A stretch of DNA of 64,000 nt from Flavobacteriaceae bacterium (GCA_002746415.1 NVXD01000021.1:31198-95197), one strand, 5' to 3'; positions 52,966-62,503 are shown, counted from the stretch's first letter. Notes: a model not told the origin generated them from the letters alone. Translations and numbers: made by a program.

Positions 52966-55900
52966 TTAGTTAGATTTCTTTGTTTTTACTGGGTATTCAG
53001 GTCTTTTGGGATAGCTTGGAGGGTTATTTTTCAATTGCTCCAACACCACTTCAATTGCCTTTTCCAATTGTGGATCGTGACCTGCAATAACTTCCTTTGG
53101 CCACTGCTCAATTTCAATATCTGGTGCAATTCCTACATTTTCAATTCCAAATCCATCCTCATTCCAGAAGGCCAAGTTTGGAGCTGTTACAGAACCCCCA
53201 TCAATAAATTCAGGATAGCCTAAAATTCCAACTAATCCACCCCAAGTTCTCTTACCAATCAAAGTACCTAATTCAAATTTTCTAAACATCCAAGGAAGGT
53301 AGTCCCCTCCTGAACCAGCTGTCTCGTCTATAAGCATCACTTTTGGTCCCTGAATAGAAGCACTAGGCGCTTTCATATCATTACCATAACGGAAGTTCCA
53401 ATGCGACTGATACGGCTTTTTAAGCATGTCAATATAGTAATCAGCCAACTGTCCGCCTCCATTGTGGCGCTCGTCAATAATGATAGCTTTCTTATTGGCT
53501 TGCGGGAAGAAATAACGTTTAAAATATTGATGTCCTGCCCCAGCAGTGTTAGGCACATACACATAGGCTACCTGGCCATTAGTAGCTGCATGAACCTTTT
53601 TCATATTCCCCTCTACCCAATCTCTATTTCGAAGGGCTCGTTCATTAAATATCGGAACGGCTTTTACCTTTCGGGAATCAGAACCATTGGCATTTGGTCC
53701 TACTGTTAATTCCACTATTTTGTTGGCGGTGTTTTCAAATAAACTGTAAAAATTTTGATTTGCTGTTAGCTGTTTTCCATTTACGGCTAATAAGTATTCT
53801 CCAACCTGCACATTGACACCTGGTTCAGTCAATGGGGAACGTAGTTCTGGCGTCCAATTAAGACCTCCAAAAATTTTAGAGATTTTATAGCGGTTGTTGG
53901 CTATTTCATAATCCGCTCCAAGCAATCCTCCACTAACTCTTTTAGGATTATTCAAGCGATCCCCTCTGCTACTAAAACGGTGATGACCCACGGACAATTC
54001 ACTAAACATCCATTGCATGACCCTATAAAGATCATTCCTGCAGCTAACATCAGTTAAGAATACGCTGTATTTTTCTTTCATGGCATTCCAGTCCACTCCA
54101 TGCATTCCTGGGTCATAAAAATAATCTCTATTTACGCGCCATGCCTCATTAAAAATATTCTTCCACTCTTTTACAGGGTCAATTTTTACCTCGATGACTG
54201 CCGTATTCAAATTTCCATTTTCAGGTTTCTTACCTGTATCTGTGACTCCCCATGTTTGTTTATTTCGATACAACATTTTCTTCCCACCAGCAGCAATTTC
54301 AAACCAGTTGGCTTGCATGACTTCCTCATCTTTCCTTTCTTTTAAATCATACAATCTAAGCGATCGCGAGTCATTGAATGAGCTATGTGGTTTTCTAGAC
54401 AAGTAAAATAATTTTCCTTCTTCGGAGCTACTTAGGTTGTAATGCATTCCTGGGGCAATTGGCAAATCAATAATGCGATTGTTGATATTATCCCAATCAA
54501 TTATAACAGGATCGGGATCCCCATTTTCCTCTTTATCATCCTTGTCTTTTTTTTCTTTTTCTTCCTTTTCTTCCTCACCTTTCTCTTCGTCATTTTCCTT
54601 TGCCAACGGAGATATAAGTTCCTTTTGCAGGGTTACTAGGAAAATTGAATTGCTCATTTCCATATCCTGGTTTGACTGATCAAACCAATTAACAACTGGA
54701 CCAGCATCTGTAGATGACAGCATGTAGATGTATTTTCCGCTAGGATCAAAAATAGGCTCGGAGACATTGGATAAGCCATCAGAAAGTGCAAAGGACTTGT
54801 TTTTATCGACCGAATACACATATGCTTGTTCAAAATTAGTTTCAGTGATGACCGTATAGCTTACCCATTTTGAGTCACTGGACCAAGAGCCAAATAGCTC
54901 CCTAAACCTTCCAGGGACATACAGTTTATCTGTATCAATTTTTGTAAGCTTTCCAGACAAGACATCTACTACATAGAGATTTCTTCCATTATCAACAAAA
55001 CACAATTTTTTGCTGTTTGGTGACCAATGTAAAAAAGCATAAAAACCAGTTCCAGAAATCGGAATGGACTTCACCGCACCATTTTTAAATTGTTTAATTT
55101 TTAAGTCATACTCGCCAGAAGCATCAGAAAAATAGGCAATGCTTTTGCCATCTGGTGACCATTGCGGTTGTTGTTCATGGCTGCCAACTGACTGTGTGAT
55201 ATTAGCAACATCACCCTTTTTGGCAGGAACCGTAACGATTTCACCTCTATAGTCAAACGCAACTCTTGCTCCTGATGGTGAGATAGACGCGCTCCTTATA
55301 TACGAACTTTCAGAGACAAAACGGGATCTCATTTCCAATAGATCTGTGGCAATTCCAATAGTAAGCTTAGTACTGGAAGAAGCAGAATGGTCAAACAAAT
55401 GTAAATAGCCTGCTTGTTCGTAAATGAGGTCATTACCACTTGTGGTAAGATTTAAAATCGGAAAATCACCATAATTGGTTTGTGTACTCACTTTTTTAGA
55501 AGCCACATCATAAGCGTATAAATTAAATTCCCCATTACGATCGCTTCTAAAATAAACACTATCCCCTATCCATTGCGGATTTGTATCGTTGCTTCCAGCA
55601 GCTAGTTTGGGAATTTCGCTGACCTCATGACTTGCGGTATTATAAATCCATATTCTTGATTGAGTACCACCTCTGTAATGCTTCCATTGATTGAACACTT
55701 CGTATAAAGGTGTGTAGGCAATATATTGCCCATCAGCCGAGTATGATGCACTGAATGCTGTTGGAATGGGTAATTCCGTAGGTTGCCCGCCTGTTGTGCT
55801 TATCGTATAAAGCTTTGCATGTCTGCCCGTATAGGTTGAGCGGCTCGAAGTGAAAAGCACATTATTTCCGTCAGGAGTAAAGTCTTGAACTACATCTCTT

Positions 55901-56229
55901 GATGGGTGCCAGGTTAATCTTTCTGGTACCCCACCGGTAGACGGAATAATAAATACATCTATGTTGCCATCATATTGAGCACTAAAAGCAATCATTGTCC
56001 CATCTGGAGAGAAAACTGGATTTGATTCTATCCCTTCATCAATTGTAAGTCTGCGAGGATTGGACCCATCTTTAGCGGCTATCCAAAGATCTTCCGCATA
56101 AATAAAAGCAATCTTATCCATGCTAACGGCTGGGTCACGCATTAGGCGGGTGTCTGTTATATTTTGTGAATTAATTTGGTAGGAGCAAAACAAAAGGAAA
56201 GTCAAGAGAATTAAGGTAGCGTAGTTTTT
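52966..56229 (-). CDS. Tricorn-like S41 protease with beta-propeller, secreted
   Basis: 1087 residues from the preferred start MKNYATLILLTFLLF, which opens a signal peptide; the longer frame begins at 56259. Residues about 30-560 are a WD40/PD40-like beta-propeller with repeats such as NPVFSPDGTMIAFSA and PQWSPDGKSIAYFS. A strongly acidic-basic linker (KENDEEKGEEEKEEKEKKDK) follows. Then come a tricorn core domain, a PDZ domain (GVNVQVGEYLLAVNGKQL) and the S41 domain, with nucleophile Ser in DETAGSGGDYLP. Related to archaeal tricorn protease; cleaves peptides, probably in the periplasm. Confidence 0.92.
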   Translation of the reverse strand, partial: KNYATLILLTFLLFCSYQINSQNITDTRLMRDPAVSMDKIAFIYAEDLWIAAKDGSNPRRLTIDEGIESNPVFSPDGTMIAFSAQYDGNIDVFIIPSTGGVPERLTWHPSRDVVQDFTPDGNNVLFTSSRSTYTGRHAKLYTISTTGGQPTELPIPTAFSASYSADGQYIAYTPLYEVFNQWKHYRGGTQSRIWIYNTASHEVSEIPKLAAGSNDTNPQWIGDSVYFRSDRNGEFNLYAYDVASKKVSTQTNYGDFPILNLTTSGNDLIYEQAGYLHLFDHSASSSTKLTIGIATDLLEMRSRFVSESSYIRSASISPSGARVAFDYRGEIVTVPAKKGDVANITQSVGSHEQQPQWSPDGKSIAYFSDASGEYDLKIKQFKNGAVKSIPISGTGFYAFLHWSPNSKKLCFVDNGRNLYVVDVLSGKLTKIDTDKLYVPGRFRELFGSWSSDSKWVSYTVITETNFEQAYVYSVDKNKSFALSDGLSNVSEPIFDPSGKYIYMLSSTDAGPVVNWFDQSNQDMEMSNSIFLVTLQKELISPLAKENDEEKGEEEKEEKEKKDKDDKEENGDPDPVIIDWDNINNRIIDLPIAPGMHYNLSSSEEGKLFYLSRKPHSSFNDSRSLRLYDLKERKDEEVMQANWFEIAAGGKKMLYRNKQTWGVTDTGKKPENGNLNTAVIEVKIDPVKEWKNIFNEAWRVNRDYFYDPGMHGVDWNAMKEKYSVFLTDVSCRNDLYRVMQWMFSELSVGHHRFSSRGDRLNNPKRVSGGLLGADYEIANNRYKISKIFGGLNWTPELRSPLTEPGVNVQVGEYLLAVNGKQLTANQNFYSLFENTANKIVELTVGPNANGSDSRKVKAVPIFNERALRNRDWVEGNMKKVHAATNGQVAYVYVPNTAGAGHQYFKRYFFPQANKKAIIIDERHNGGGQLADYYIDMLKKPYQSHWNFRYGNDMKAPSASIQGPKVMLIDETAGSGGDYLPWMFRKFELGTLIGKRTWGGLVGILGYPEFIDGGSVTAPNLAFWNEDGFGIENVGIAPDIEIEQWPKEVIAGHDPQLEKAIEVVLEQLKNNPPSYPKRPEYPVKTKKSN

Positions 56230-56362
56230 CATTAGTGTTTGAATTATAGTTTGAAGCATGCATTAATGCATACAAATAAGAATATCTATTTAAAAATAAG
56301 CTAAAATAAAGTGCTTCAGCAATTTAACAATTATCTATTAGAGAAAGCAAAGTTGCCTTCCT

Positions 56363-56992
56363 TTAATACAAGTTTGTTTTTTCATCATCCCTGATCATTT
56401 TATCCAATTCTTCGACATTAATCTCAAGCTTTCCATGGTCAACCAATACTTTGCCCAAAGAAGGGACAGCGCGTTCTTGTGTGTCATCAATATTCCTCCA
56501 TAGCTTGGACCTGATGATACATTTAGCACAGTGCATAAATGCCTCTTGTACCTTCACAATTATAGCAAAAGATGGTAGTTTCCCTTTATGAGATAATAAC
56601 TCTAAAACCTTTTTATCAGTTACTATTTTAGCGGTACCATTCACTCTTAGCGTTTCCTTAATTCCAGGAATTAGAAAAATCAACCCTATGTTTGGATTTT
56701 GAATGATATTTCTTAACGTATCTGCCTTGCGGTTTCCTGGTCTATCTGGGATAGCTAAGGTTGTATCGTTCAATATTTTCACAAAGCCTTCTGGATCTCC
56801 TTTTGGAGATACATCAAAATTGTTATTCAAGTCAGATGTGGCAATGGTTATGAATGGAGATTTCTCTATAAAACCTCTACAATTTTCATCAATATAATCA
56901 ATTGTTTTGCTCGTAACTATTTCATTGGGATGCCCCATAATGTCACGGAGTTCTTCCTCAGTGGTAATTACTTTTTCGAATGTCCAATCCAT
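56363..56992 (-). CDS. Pyridoxamine 5'-phosphate oxidase-like flavoprotein
   Basis: 209 residues. The split-barrel FMN-binding fold is indicated by PFITIATSDLNNNFDVSPKGDPEGFVKIL, RPGNRKADTLRNIIQNPNIGLIFLIPGIKETLRVNG and the later FMHCAKCIIRSKLW. This corresponds to the MSMEG_1061-type PPOX subfamily. The real substrate is unknown. It lies 9 bp downstream of the CE15-like gene on the same strand, so the two may be co-transcribed. Confidence 0.87.
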   Translation of the reverse strand: MDWTFEKVITTEEELRDIMGHPNEIVTSKTIDYIDENCRGFIEKSPFITIATSDLNNNFDVSPKGDPEGFVKILNDTTLAIPDRPGNRKADTLRNIIQNPNIGLIFLIPGIKETLRVNGTAKIVTDKKVLELLSHKGKLPSFAIIVKVQEAFMHCAKCIIRSKLWRNIDDTQERAVPSLGKVLVDHGKLEINVEELDKMIRDDEKTNLY

Positions 56993-57001
56993 ACTTTTAT
57001 T

Positions 57002-58711
57002 TTATTTACATGCATTTAAGGCGGAAGACAGATCCAATTCATCAGAAGGACCCTTTTCATAATCTGTGATACAAATTTTGTCAATTTTAGCACCATCCTC
57101 ACGATACGCAAATGTCAAAGTGTGTGCCCCGGCAGTGAGATTCATTTTATCCAATTTAACCCACTCCCAACTTTCTGTCTGAAGGCCGTTATAGGTTTCA
57201 AACTCCCCATCATCAATCTTCATGTAAAAGGAGTCATCAGCTGCATTTTGACAGTTTAATCTGGCATACAGGTAGTACGCGCCATCGGTACTTATATCAA
57301 TTTCTAATTTTAGAGTACTTTCTTGTGTATTTGTAACAGCTTCCGCACTATTTAGGCCTTTTTGTACCGTGATATATTCATCTCCAGAAGCCCCTGAATC
57401 ATGTATTATTTCCCATTCCGATCCATGCGGTGCGCATTCCAATTCATAATAATTAAATGCCATCAGGGACAAATCAACCTCCTTTAATGTAGGGATACCT
57501 GACTCCCACCATTCATACCATTTTTCATGATCAACTGATTCAAATGAGTGCACTTGCACATCAGTATTGACAGATTGATCCCCTAATAAAAATTTATCAA
57601 TAAAGGCTTCTACTTCTGGTCGTTGTTCATCTGGCAGTTGACAATGTCCATGACCATCAACAATAGAAAATCCAAATCTATCTCCCACGCCAAAGCTTTT
57701 CCAAACTTCATGTGCAGCCCTGCAAGAGACATAGCCCGATTCATCTGCCAACCATTCGTAATCAGGGTTTCCAAGTACCAAGAGCGCTCTAGGTGCAACA
57801 AGGGCCATCAACTCATGATGATCAAAGGGTAGTTTTGGCACATTGTTAGCAAACTGAAACATTTCTTCCATGAACCATACCCGACTCGTATTTCCTAAGG
57901 TTTCCACATTTCCTAAAGTCTCCGAAACTCTCCAAGCAGCAGCTCCGCCGCCGCCAGATTCCTGTACAATAGTCAATGCTATTCTTTCGTCAAATGCGCC
58001 TGCAAAAAGAGCCATTTTCCCAGCGAAAGAGCAACCCGTCACTGCTATATGGGAAAGATCAATATTGAGGTCATCGGAAACCATTTCAAGGCCATCAATT
58101 ATTCTGCTAATGCCCCAAGACCAGGCATTATAGGCGCCCATATGTTCCAATTCTGGATATAGTTTATTAATCGGTTCTGCTCCTCGGGTTTGACCATGCG
58201 CCATTACCTGAGTGAAATCAAAAGTGATGGTAGCAATTTTTCTATCCGTGAAAATTTCAGGAGGCAAACTTCCTGATTCACGACCTATTCCTATAACTGC
58301 GGGAAATGGACCTTCCCCTTCCGGAATAGAAACCTTGGAAGCAATTGTCAAGGTCTCGCCATTGACGGTTATGTTCACAGAAAGTAAGGTGTCTAATGTA
58401 AAACTGGCCGTCATGTTTTCTGGTTTCTCAGGCTTTTGTCCAATCTCATATTTTTCAATTTCCTCATGGATTTCAGCCCTTCGCTGTGCCCAATCTGAAA
58501 AGTTGGTGACGCGTTTACTGCCATCAGACATTAAAAAGGGATCGGTTAAAGGCCTTATGCTCGGCAGTTGGTCAATATTAGGTAAAGTGGGCTTGGCAAA
58601 TTTGGCCCCTGTATACTCAACAGCATATACCAAAGGAATTTCCTGGGCGCTAAGCAGCGTTGTTGCATATAGGCATATGAATGTCAATAAAAAAAAGGAT
58701 TTGATTTTCAT
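57002..58711 (-). CDS. CE15-like alpha/beta hydrolase with C-terminal carbohydrate-binding domain
   Basis: 569 residues with a signal peptide ending LLSAQ. Residues about 50-390 match carbohydrate esterase family 15 (glucuronoyl esterase): DPFLMSDGSKRVTNFSDW then RRAEIHEEIEKYEIGQKP at the start, nucleophile S228 in GCSFAGK (226-232), and the E251 region QESGGGGAAAWR, with a candidate His in VDGHGHC. The usual Arg after the nucleophile is Phe here (F229). The last roughly 140 residues (YELECAPHGSEWEI to KIDKICITDYEKG) look like a CBM6/35-type beta-sandwich. It may deacylate uronic-acid-bearing polysaccharide, but the Arg loss makes the exact activity uncertain. Confidence 0.85.
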   Translation of the reverse strand: MKIKSFFLLTFICLYATTLLSAQEIPLVYAVEYTGAKFAKPTLPNIDQLPSIRPLTDPFLMSDGSKRVTNFSDWAQRRAEIHEEIEKYEIGQKPEKPENMTASFTLDTLLSVNITVNGETLTIASKVSIPEGEGPFPAVIGIGRESGSLPPEIFTDRKIATITFDFTQVMAHGQTRGAEPINKLYPELEHMGAYNAWSWGISRIIDGLEMVSDDLNIDLSHIAVTGCSFAGKMALFAGAFDERIALTIVQESGGGGAAAWRVSETLGNVETLGNTSRVWFMEEMFQFANNVPKLPFDHHELMALVAPRALLVLGNPDYEWLADESGYVSCRAAHEVWKSFGVGDRFGFSIVDGHGHCQLPDEQRPEVEAFIDKFLLGDQSVNTDVQVHSFESVDHEKWYEWWESGIPTLKEVDLSLMAFNYYELECAPHGSEWEIIHDSGASGDEYITVQKGLNSAEAVTNTQESTLKLEIDISTDGAYYLYARLNCQNAADDSFYMKIDDGEFETYNGLQTESWEWVKLDKMNLTAGAHTLTFAYREDGAKIDKICITDYEKGPSDELDLSSALNACK

Positions 58712-58952
58712 TAGTTAGGTTGTTTTGAGAATGAGTTTAGTCTACCTACAATGTATAGCATCCTCTTTCTAATGAATTATAAATTCTCTATTTTATAATT
58801 TATTTAACAGCTTATGAGTCAATACTTTCATTCCATTTTTGGTCGTTGTGGCTAACAATTTCATATGAGGACTAATATGCCGATTGTGGTTTTATAAAAA
58901 TTCAATCAATTAGTTCTAAAAATATTGGGCTACATTTTGGTATGCTAGGCGT
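58712..58952. other. Intergenic region upstream of the CE15-like gene
   Basis: About 240 bp, AT-rich. No gene or convincing promoter was seen. Confidence 0.4.
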
Positions 58953-59045
58953 GAATTGAAGTGAAATTCGGCCACCTATTTTGCATCGAAGTTGCCAAAA
59001 GTGCCAGTGAAGCTTTTCGAACCATTTTTCTCTCTCCTTTGTCAT
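58953..59045 (-). repeat. Degenerate IS21-end-like repeat, copy B
   Basis: Diverged copy of 49893-49983. On the minus strand it contains GGTGGCCGAATTTCAC, followed by TTCAATTCACGCC, a pattern like the terminal multiple repeats of IS21 elements. It lies just past the stop codon of the NTF2-like gene. No transposase is present. Confidence 0.45.
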
Positions 59046-59051
59046 AAAAAA

Positions 59052-59420
59052 TCACTTCTGGATTTGTTCATAAAACTTTCGCCATTCGGAAGCGTCGTAT
59101 ATCAAATGAGATTCCATAATCATTCCATTTTCAAGCCTAAACCATTCACAACCAACACTAGATTCTAACCCAGGGATTGATGATTTAAACTCATATAGCG
59201 TAGCTACCCAATTATTGGTTTCTGCTATATTGATAATGTTTATTCCACTAATTACAGCTCCCATTTCCTGAGCCAAGGCAATAAATTCTTCTTTTGAATT
59301 TAAGGTAACCATTGGATTTTTAAATTTATAATCATCTGCTAATACCGCTAAAGATTCCTGAATTTTTGAGGCGTCATTAAACCCGTTTAAGAACATTTTT
59401 ACAATTTCTAGATTCGTCAT
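59052..59420 (-). CDS. NTF2-like (SnoaL-type) small protein
   Basis: 122 residues from the preferred start MTNLEIVKMFLNGFNDASK; the longer frame from 59492 has an unlikely leader. The cone-like alpha+beta fold is suggested by LADDYKFKNPMVTLNSKEEFIALAQEMGAV and the ending GCEWFRLENGMIMESHLIYD. Such proteins are lyases, isomerases or carriers; no catalytic residues can be fixed. It follows the Crp/Fnr gene on the same strand with a 76-bp gap. Confidence 0.75.
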   Translation of the reverse strand: MTNLEIVKMFLNGFNDASKIQESLAVLADDYKFKNPMVTLNSKEEFIALAQEMGAVISGINIINIAETNNWVATLYEFKSSIPGLESSVGCEWFRLENGMIMESHLIYDASEWRKFYEQIQK

Positions 59421-59496
59421 AATTGTTATTTTGAAATTTGTTAGGAGACAAAATTCCAAATTAGTAACGATTCCATTCTTGGTAAAAACCAAGATT

Positions 59497-60069
59497 TTAA
59501 ATTCTAATGGTGTTTATAAATTTGCTGAAGTTTGTAGGGTCAATTCGTAAATACGAAGCAATATCTTTATGGGGAACCATATTTAGCAAGTGTGGACTTC
59601 TCTTTACAAAACTTTTAAAACGCGTAACTGTATTAAAAGCCATTAACTGGTGGTGTCTTTCTATTATCCCTAATAAAAACTGCTCTGCCACCTTTCTATA
59701 CAGCGTTTCAAGTGCTCTATGCTCTTGTATGAATTGCATATGTTTTTCATAAGATAGTCGTAGGAATGTACTATTTGTAATTGTTTCAAGGTAATAATTT
59801 GAGGGGGTCTGATTAAGAAAAGATTCCATAATACCACTAAATGATGTGCCGTAAGCAAAGAACATAATATGTTGCTTGCCTTCATTTAAATAGTATGATT
59901 TCTGAATACCTTCTTTTACAAAATAGACGTATCGTTCCGTTTTTCCAGCCTCAGTAAGTATCGTTTTTTTTGGTGCAGAATATTCAGACCAATGAGAGAG
60001 ATATTCATTTAGGACTTGATCATCCACCTTGTATATTTCAGACAAAAAACTTTTCAATGAGTGGTCCAA
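59497..60069 (-). CDS. Crp/Fnr family transcriptional regulator
   Basis: 190 residues. The cyclic-nucleotide-binding-like beta-barrel spans about 25-120 (GKTERYVYFVKEGIQKSYYLNEGKQHIMFF), and the helix-turn-helix is at the C-terminus (VPHKDIASYLRIDPTNFSKFINTIR). There are no cysteines suited to an Fe-S cluster. It may regulate the adjacent NTF2-like gene. The effector is unknown. Confidence 0.9.
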   Translation of the reverse strand: MDHSLKSFLSEIYKVDDQVLNEYLSHWSEYSAPKKTILTEAGKTERYVYFVKEGIQKSYYLNEGKQHIMFFAYGTSFSGIMESFLNQTPSNYYLETITNSTFLRLSYEKHMQFIQEHRALETLYRKVAEQFLLGIIERHHQLMAFNTVTRFKSFVKRSPHLLNMVPHKDIASYLRIDPTNFSKFINTIRI

Positions 60070-60214
60070 TTTTCAAATTTTAGTTCCTTCAAAAGCCTTT
60101 GGCTTCGTTGTAGTATAAAAGTACTAAACTTTGATTTTTATACATGGTTGTATAAGGCTTTTTCATTAAAATAGAGGAACAATTATCTGTTTGACGATTT
60201 AGCTGTTGATTCGT

Positions 60215-60625
60215 TTAAGATAAATAAGGCAAGGATCTTTTAAAATTTTCTTTTGTCAGTAATAAAACTCCAGCAGTAACTTCAAGAATTTCAAAAGCTA
60301 AAAAATTAATTTGAGTCGAGCTCAAGGAACCAACCATTATACTACCTACAATACGAAAAACAATAAATGACCCAATAATAATTGTTGTTAGCAGTGCTGA
60401 ATAAATCCAAGTTCCACTAAAATATTGCAACAATAAACTTGTAACTCCTATTCCAGTCATTAATCCGGTATAGATAAGGATAAAGGCAATTTCTCCATCT
60501 GAATTGATAGCGTTTAAGTCAATTCGCTTTAGTTTGGCAGGAACATCAAACAAAACAGAAAATCCAGAGATTAAAAAATAAAGTGTCATTATGTTCGTGA
60601 AAAGGTAGCCTAGTTTTTTTTTCAT
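60215..60625 (-). CDS. Small four-helix membrane protein (DUF4345-like)
   Basis: 136 residues with four hydrophobic segments. The motif DGEIAFILIYTGLMTGIGVTSLLL near residue 45 resembles the DUF4345 family. It ends with a basic tail. No catalytic motif. It stands alone between small-gene neighbours. Confidence 0.65.
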   Translation of the reverse strand: MKKKLGYLFTNIMTLYFLISGFSVLFDVPAKLKRIDLNAINSDGEIAFILIYTGLMTGIGVTSLLLQYFSGTWIYSALLTTIIIGSFIVFRIVGSIMVGSLSSTQINFLAFEILEVTAGVLLLTKENFKRSLPYLS

Positions 60626-60796
60626 ACTCGGGTTTTATCTCTATTGGATGACTTTCAAATATACTTTCCTGAACCCCTATTTCTAATTTTTAATGAGTGG
60701 TACTGATTTTATCATAATTAGTGGCATTCAATTTTCCGCTTTACACAATGGTAATCAATTGAACCTCAGATTATTATTTCTTAAAATAGTAATTCC

Positions 60797-61207
60797 TTAT
60801 TGCACCACCTCACTAATTTGAATCATAGGCTGTATATCCGTATAGTTAGGAATGTCTTCTAGAATTTGTGAACCATGGGATCCAAAGGCCTCCTGATAAT
60901 CTGCAAGCGTATCAAAATACAAATATCCAAGAGCTACATAGGGGGTGGCGTCCTCTGGTGTTCTTCCAGAAATGCCTTTGTCAATTTCAAATTTCTTTAA
61001 AGATTCCCCAAACAAATCAGCAACCATTGGCATATGGTTGTTGGCATAGTACTCCATATCAAATGTTTTGCCTTCTTCATTTAGGTATAATATGGTCACT
61101 TTAACCATTCCTTTTTTAATTGGAGATACATCTGAGCCTTCTCCTAGTCCGCAGCTAACAAGAAGCATTGTAGCTCCAAAAATCAATAGTAGTATGCTAT
61201 TTTTCAT
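60797..61207 (-). CDS. EthD domain lipoprotein
   Basis: 136 residues. The signal MKNSILLLIFGATMLLVSC gives a lipoprotein (Cys at 19). The EthD-type ferredoxin-like domain is seen in FDMEYYANNHMPMVADLFGESLKKFEI and PYVALGYLYFDTLADYQEAFGSHG. EthD proteins bind small ligands or act as accessory enzymes; an exported member is less usual. Confidence 0.8.
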   Translation of the reverse strand: MKNSILLLIFGATMLLVSCGLGEGSDVSPIKKGMVKVTILYLNEEGKTFDMEYYANNHMPMVADLFGESLKKFEIDKGISGRTPEDATPYVALGYLYFDTLADYQEAFGSHGSQILEDIPNYTDIQPMIQISEVVQ

Positions 61208-61339
61208 ATGTTGTTGTTTAAAGTTATGTTGTTTTGTGTCTTCACCTTGTGGTTTAACGAAAATTAGGTGCGCTGATAAAGGTGCAAAACCATAACAACT
61301 ATAAACATACGAAGAAAATATGGCAGATTTTTAGGACTA

Positions 61340-61378
61340 GCTCATAACCAAGCAATTAATCATTGGCTTTGCTGTAAA
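61340..61378. repeat. Short dispersed hairpin repeat, copy B
   Basis: Copy of 48977-49016. It starts GCTCATAACCAAGCAA and keeps a self-pairing pattern, with GCAAT opposite ATTGGC. It overlaps the stop codon of the gene at 61360. Confidence 0.45.
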
Positions 61379-61938
61379 ACCTTGTTTGATTTGCTCTCTA
61401 TTTTGTACAGTATTAAGATTAAGCCTAAAGCAAAAATCGTACACCCTAAAGCTGAATACACCAAATTGTCCCATAGAAAATAACCCAGACCCATAAAAAC
61501 GGCTCCGCAAACTGTCAATAGATACCCAATTAAATTCGATTTAATAAAATTCAGGGCGTGAATTGAAAGTCCAAGAAATAACAATGACGGACCAACATAA
61601 ACGAAAGGAAAGGCAATTGCAGGTGTGCTTGCCAATTGGTTGAAAAAAGCGTTTCGACTGTCATTATCATCCCCAAAACTCCACGAAATAAAGTCGATCG
61701 TATTTAGGCCAATGAATGCTATAACTCCCAAAGTCGTTACAATAGCACCTATTTTACCTATTTTGTTTTTTGGGAATATGCTATTAAAATTAATGAGCAA
61801 TACTGCTCCAATCAAATTTATCCAATGAGCAAAATCAATTGGTTTTTGTGCATAGGCGAAATCACCGCCTAGTGAGAAAACCCAATAGCTTACAACAAAT
61901 AATATAAGTCCGATGATACAAATAGTTTTTAATTTCAT
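61360..61938 (-). CDS. Polytopic membrane protein of unknown function
   Basis: 192 residues with six hydrophobic segments and a Lys/Ser-rich C-terminal tail. No family was recognised; the pattern HWINLIGAVLLINFNSIFPKNKIG followed by LNTIDFISWSF does not match a known transporter motif. Its last bases lie within the dispersed hairpin repeat. Confidence 0.6.
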   Translation of the reverse strand: MKLKTICIIGLILFVVSYWVFSLGGDFAYAQKPIDFAHWINLIGAVLLINFNSIFPKNKIGKIGAIVTTLGVIAFIGLNTIDFISWSFGDDNDSRNAFFNQLASTPAIAFPFVYVGPSLLFLGLSIHALNFIKSNLIGYLLTVCGAVFMGLGYFLWDNLVYSALGCTIFALGLILILYKIESKSNKVLQQSQ

Positions 61939-62077
61939 GTGGTTTTTTTCAATGGTTTACATATGCTTTCCAACGGTTCGTAGATGAAACCTAGCGACCA
62001 AATGGGAGCTATGATTTTAAATACATTGTTGATAGCCGTTATTTTTCAAATAGGGCAGTTTCAATTGCAATTTCAAT

Positions 62078-62503
62078 TTATTCTGAAAGGTTAAGTTGCC
62101 ATGAAATACCATATTTATCTTCACACCATCCAAATTTTTTACCAAAGCCATAATCCCCCGAATCGTAATTGTCAAGGGGAACCATTATCTGGCCTCCGTT
62201 TGAAGAAAGTCTTTCGAACAACGTTTGTATCTCATTTTCTGAGTTGCATTCAACGAAAAGTGACACCCCTGGTGTAAATGACCAAGCATGATTAAAATTG
62301 CTCTCGGAAACCATATAATCAGTACCATTTAATGTAAAAACTCCATATTTGATAAGCTCTGGTGTTCCTCCAGCCTCACCTTCTGTGTATTTTATGATGC
62401 TTTTGATTTCTGAATTCGGAAAGATAGAAGTGTAAAAATTAATCGCTTCTTCAGCCTTTCCACATTGATCACCCACAAATGTTAGAAATGTTGTTGTTTT
62501 CAT
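62078..62503 (-). CDS. VOC family protein (PhnB-like)
   Basis: 141 residues. The opening FVGDQCGKAEEAINFYTSIFPNSEIKSI and the ending YGFGKKFGWCEDKYGISWQLNL are typical of PhnB/3-demethylubiquinone-methyltransferase-like VOC proteins. No operon partner. Substrate unknown. Confidence 0.88.
   Translation of the reverse strand: MKTTTFLTFVGDQCGKAEEAINFYTSIFPNSEIKSIIKYTEGEAGGTPELIKYGVFTLNGTDYMVSESNFNHAWSFTPGVSLFVECNSENEIQTLFERLSSNGGQIMVPLDNYDSGDYGFGKKFGWCEDKYGISWQLNLSE

Noticed and set aside
54442..54679. Plus-strand frames rich in Phe and Ser within the tricorn gene
   Set aside because: They are the antisense image of the Glu/Lys-rich linker of the protease, not independent genes.
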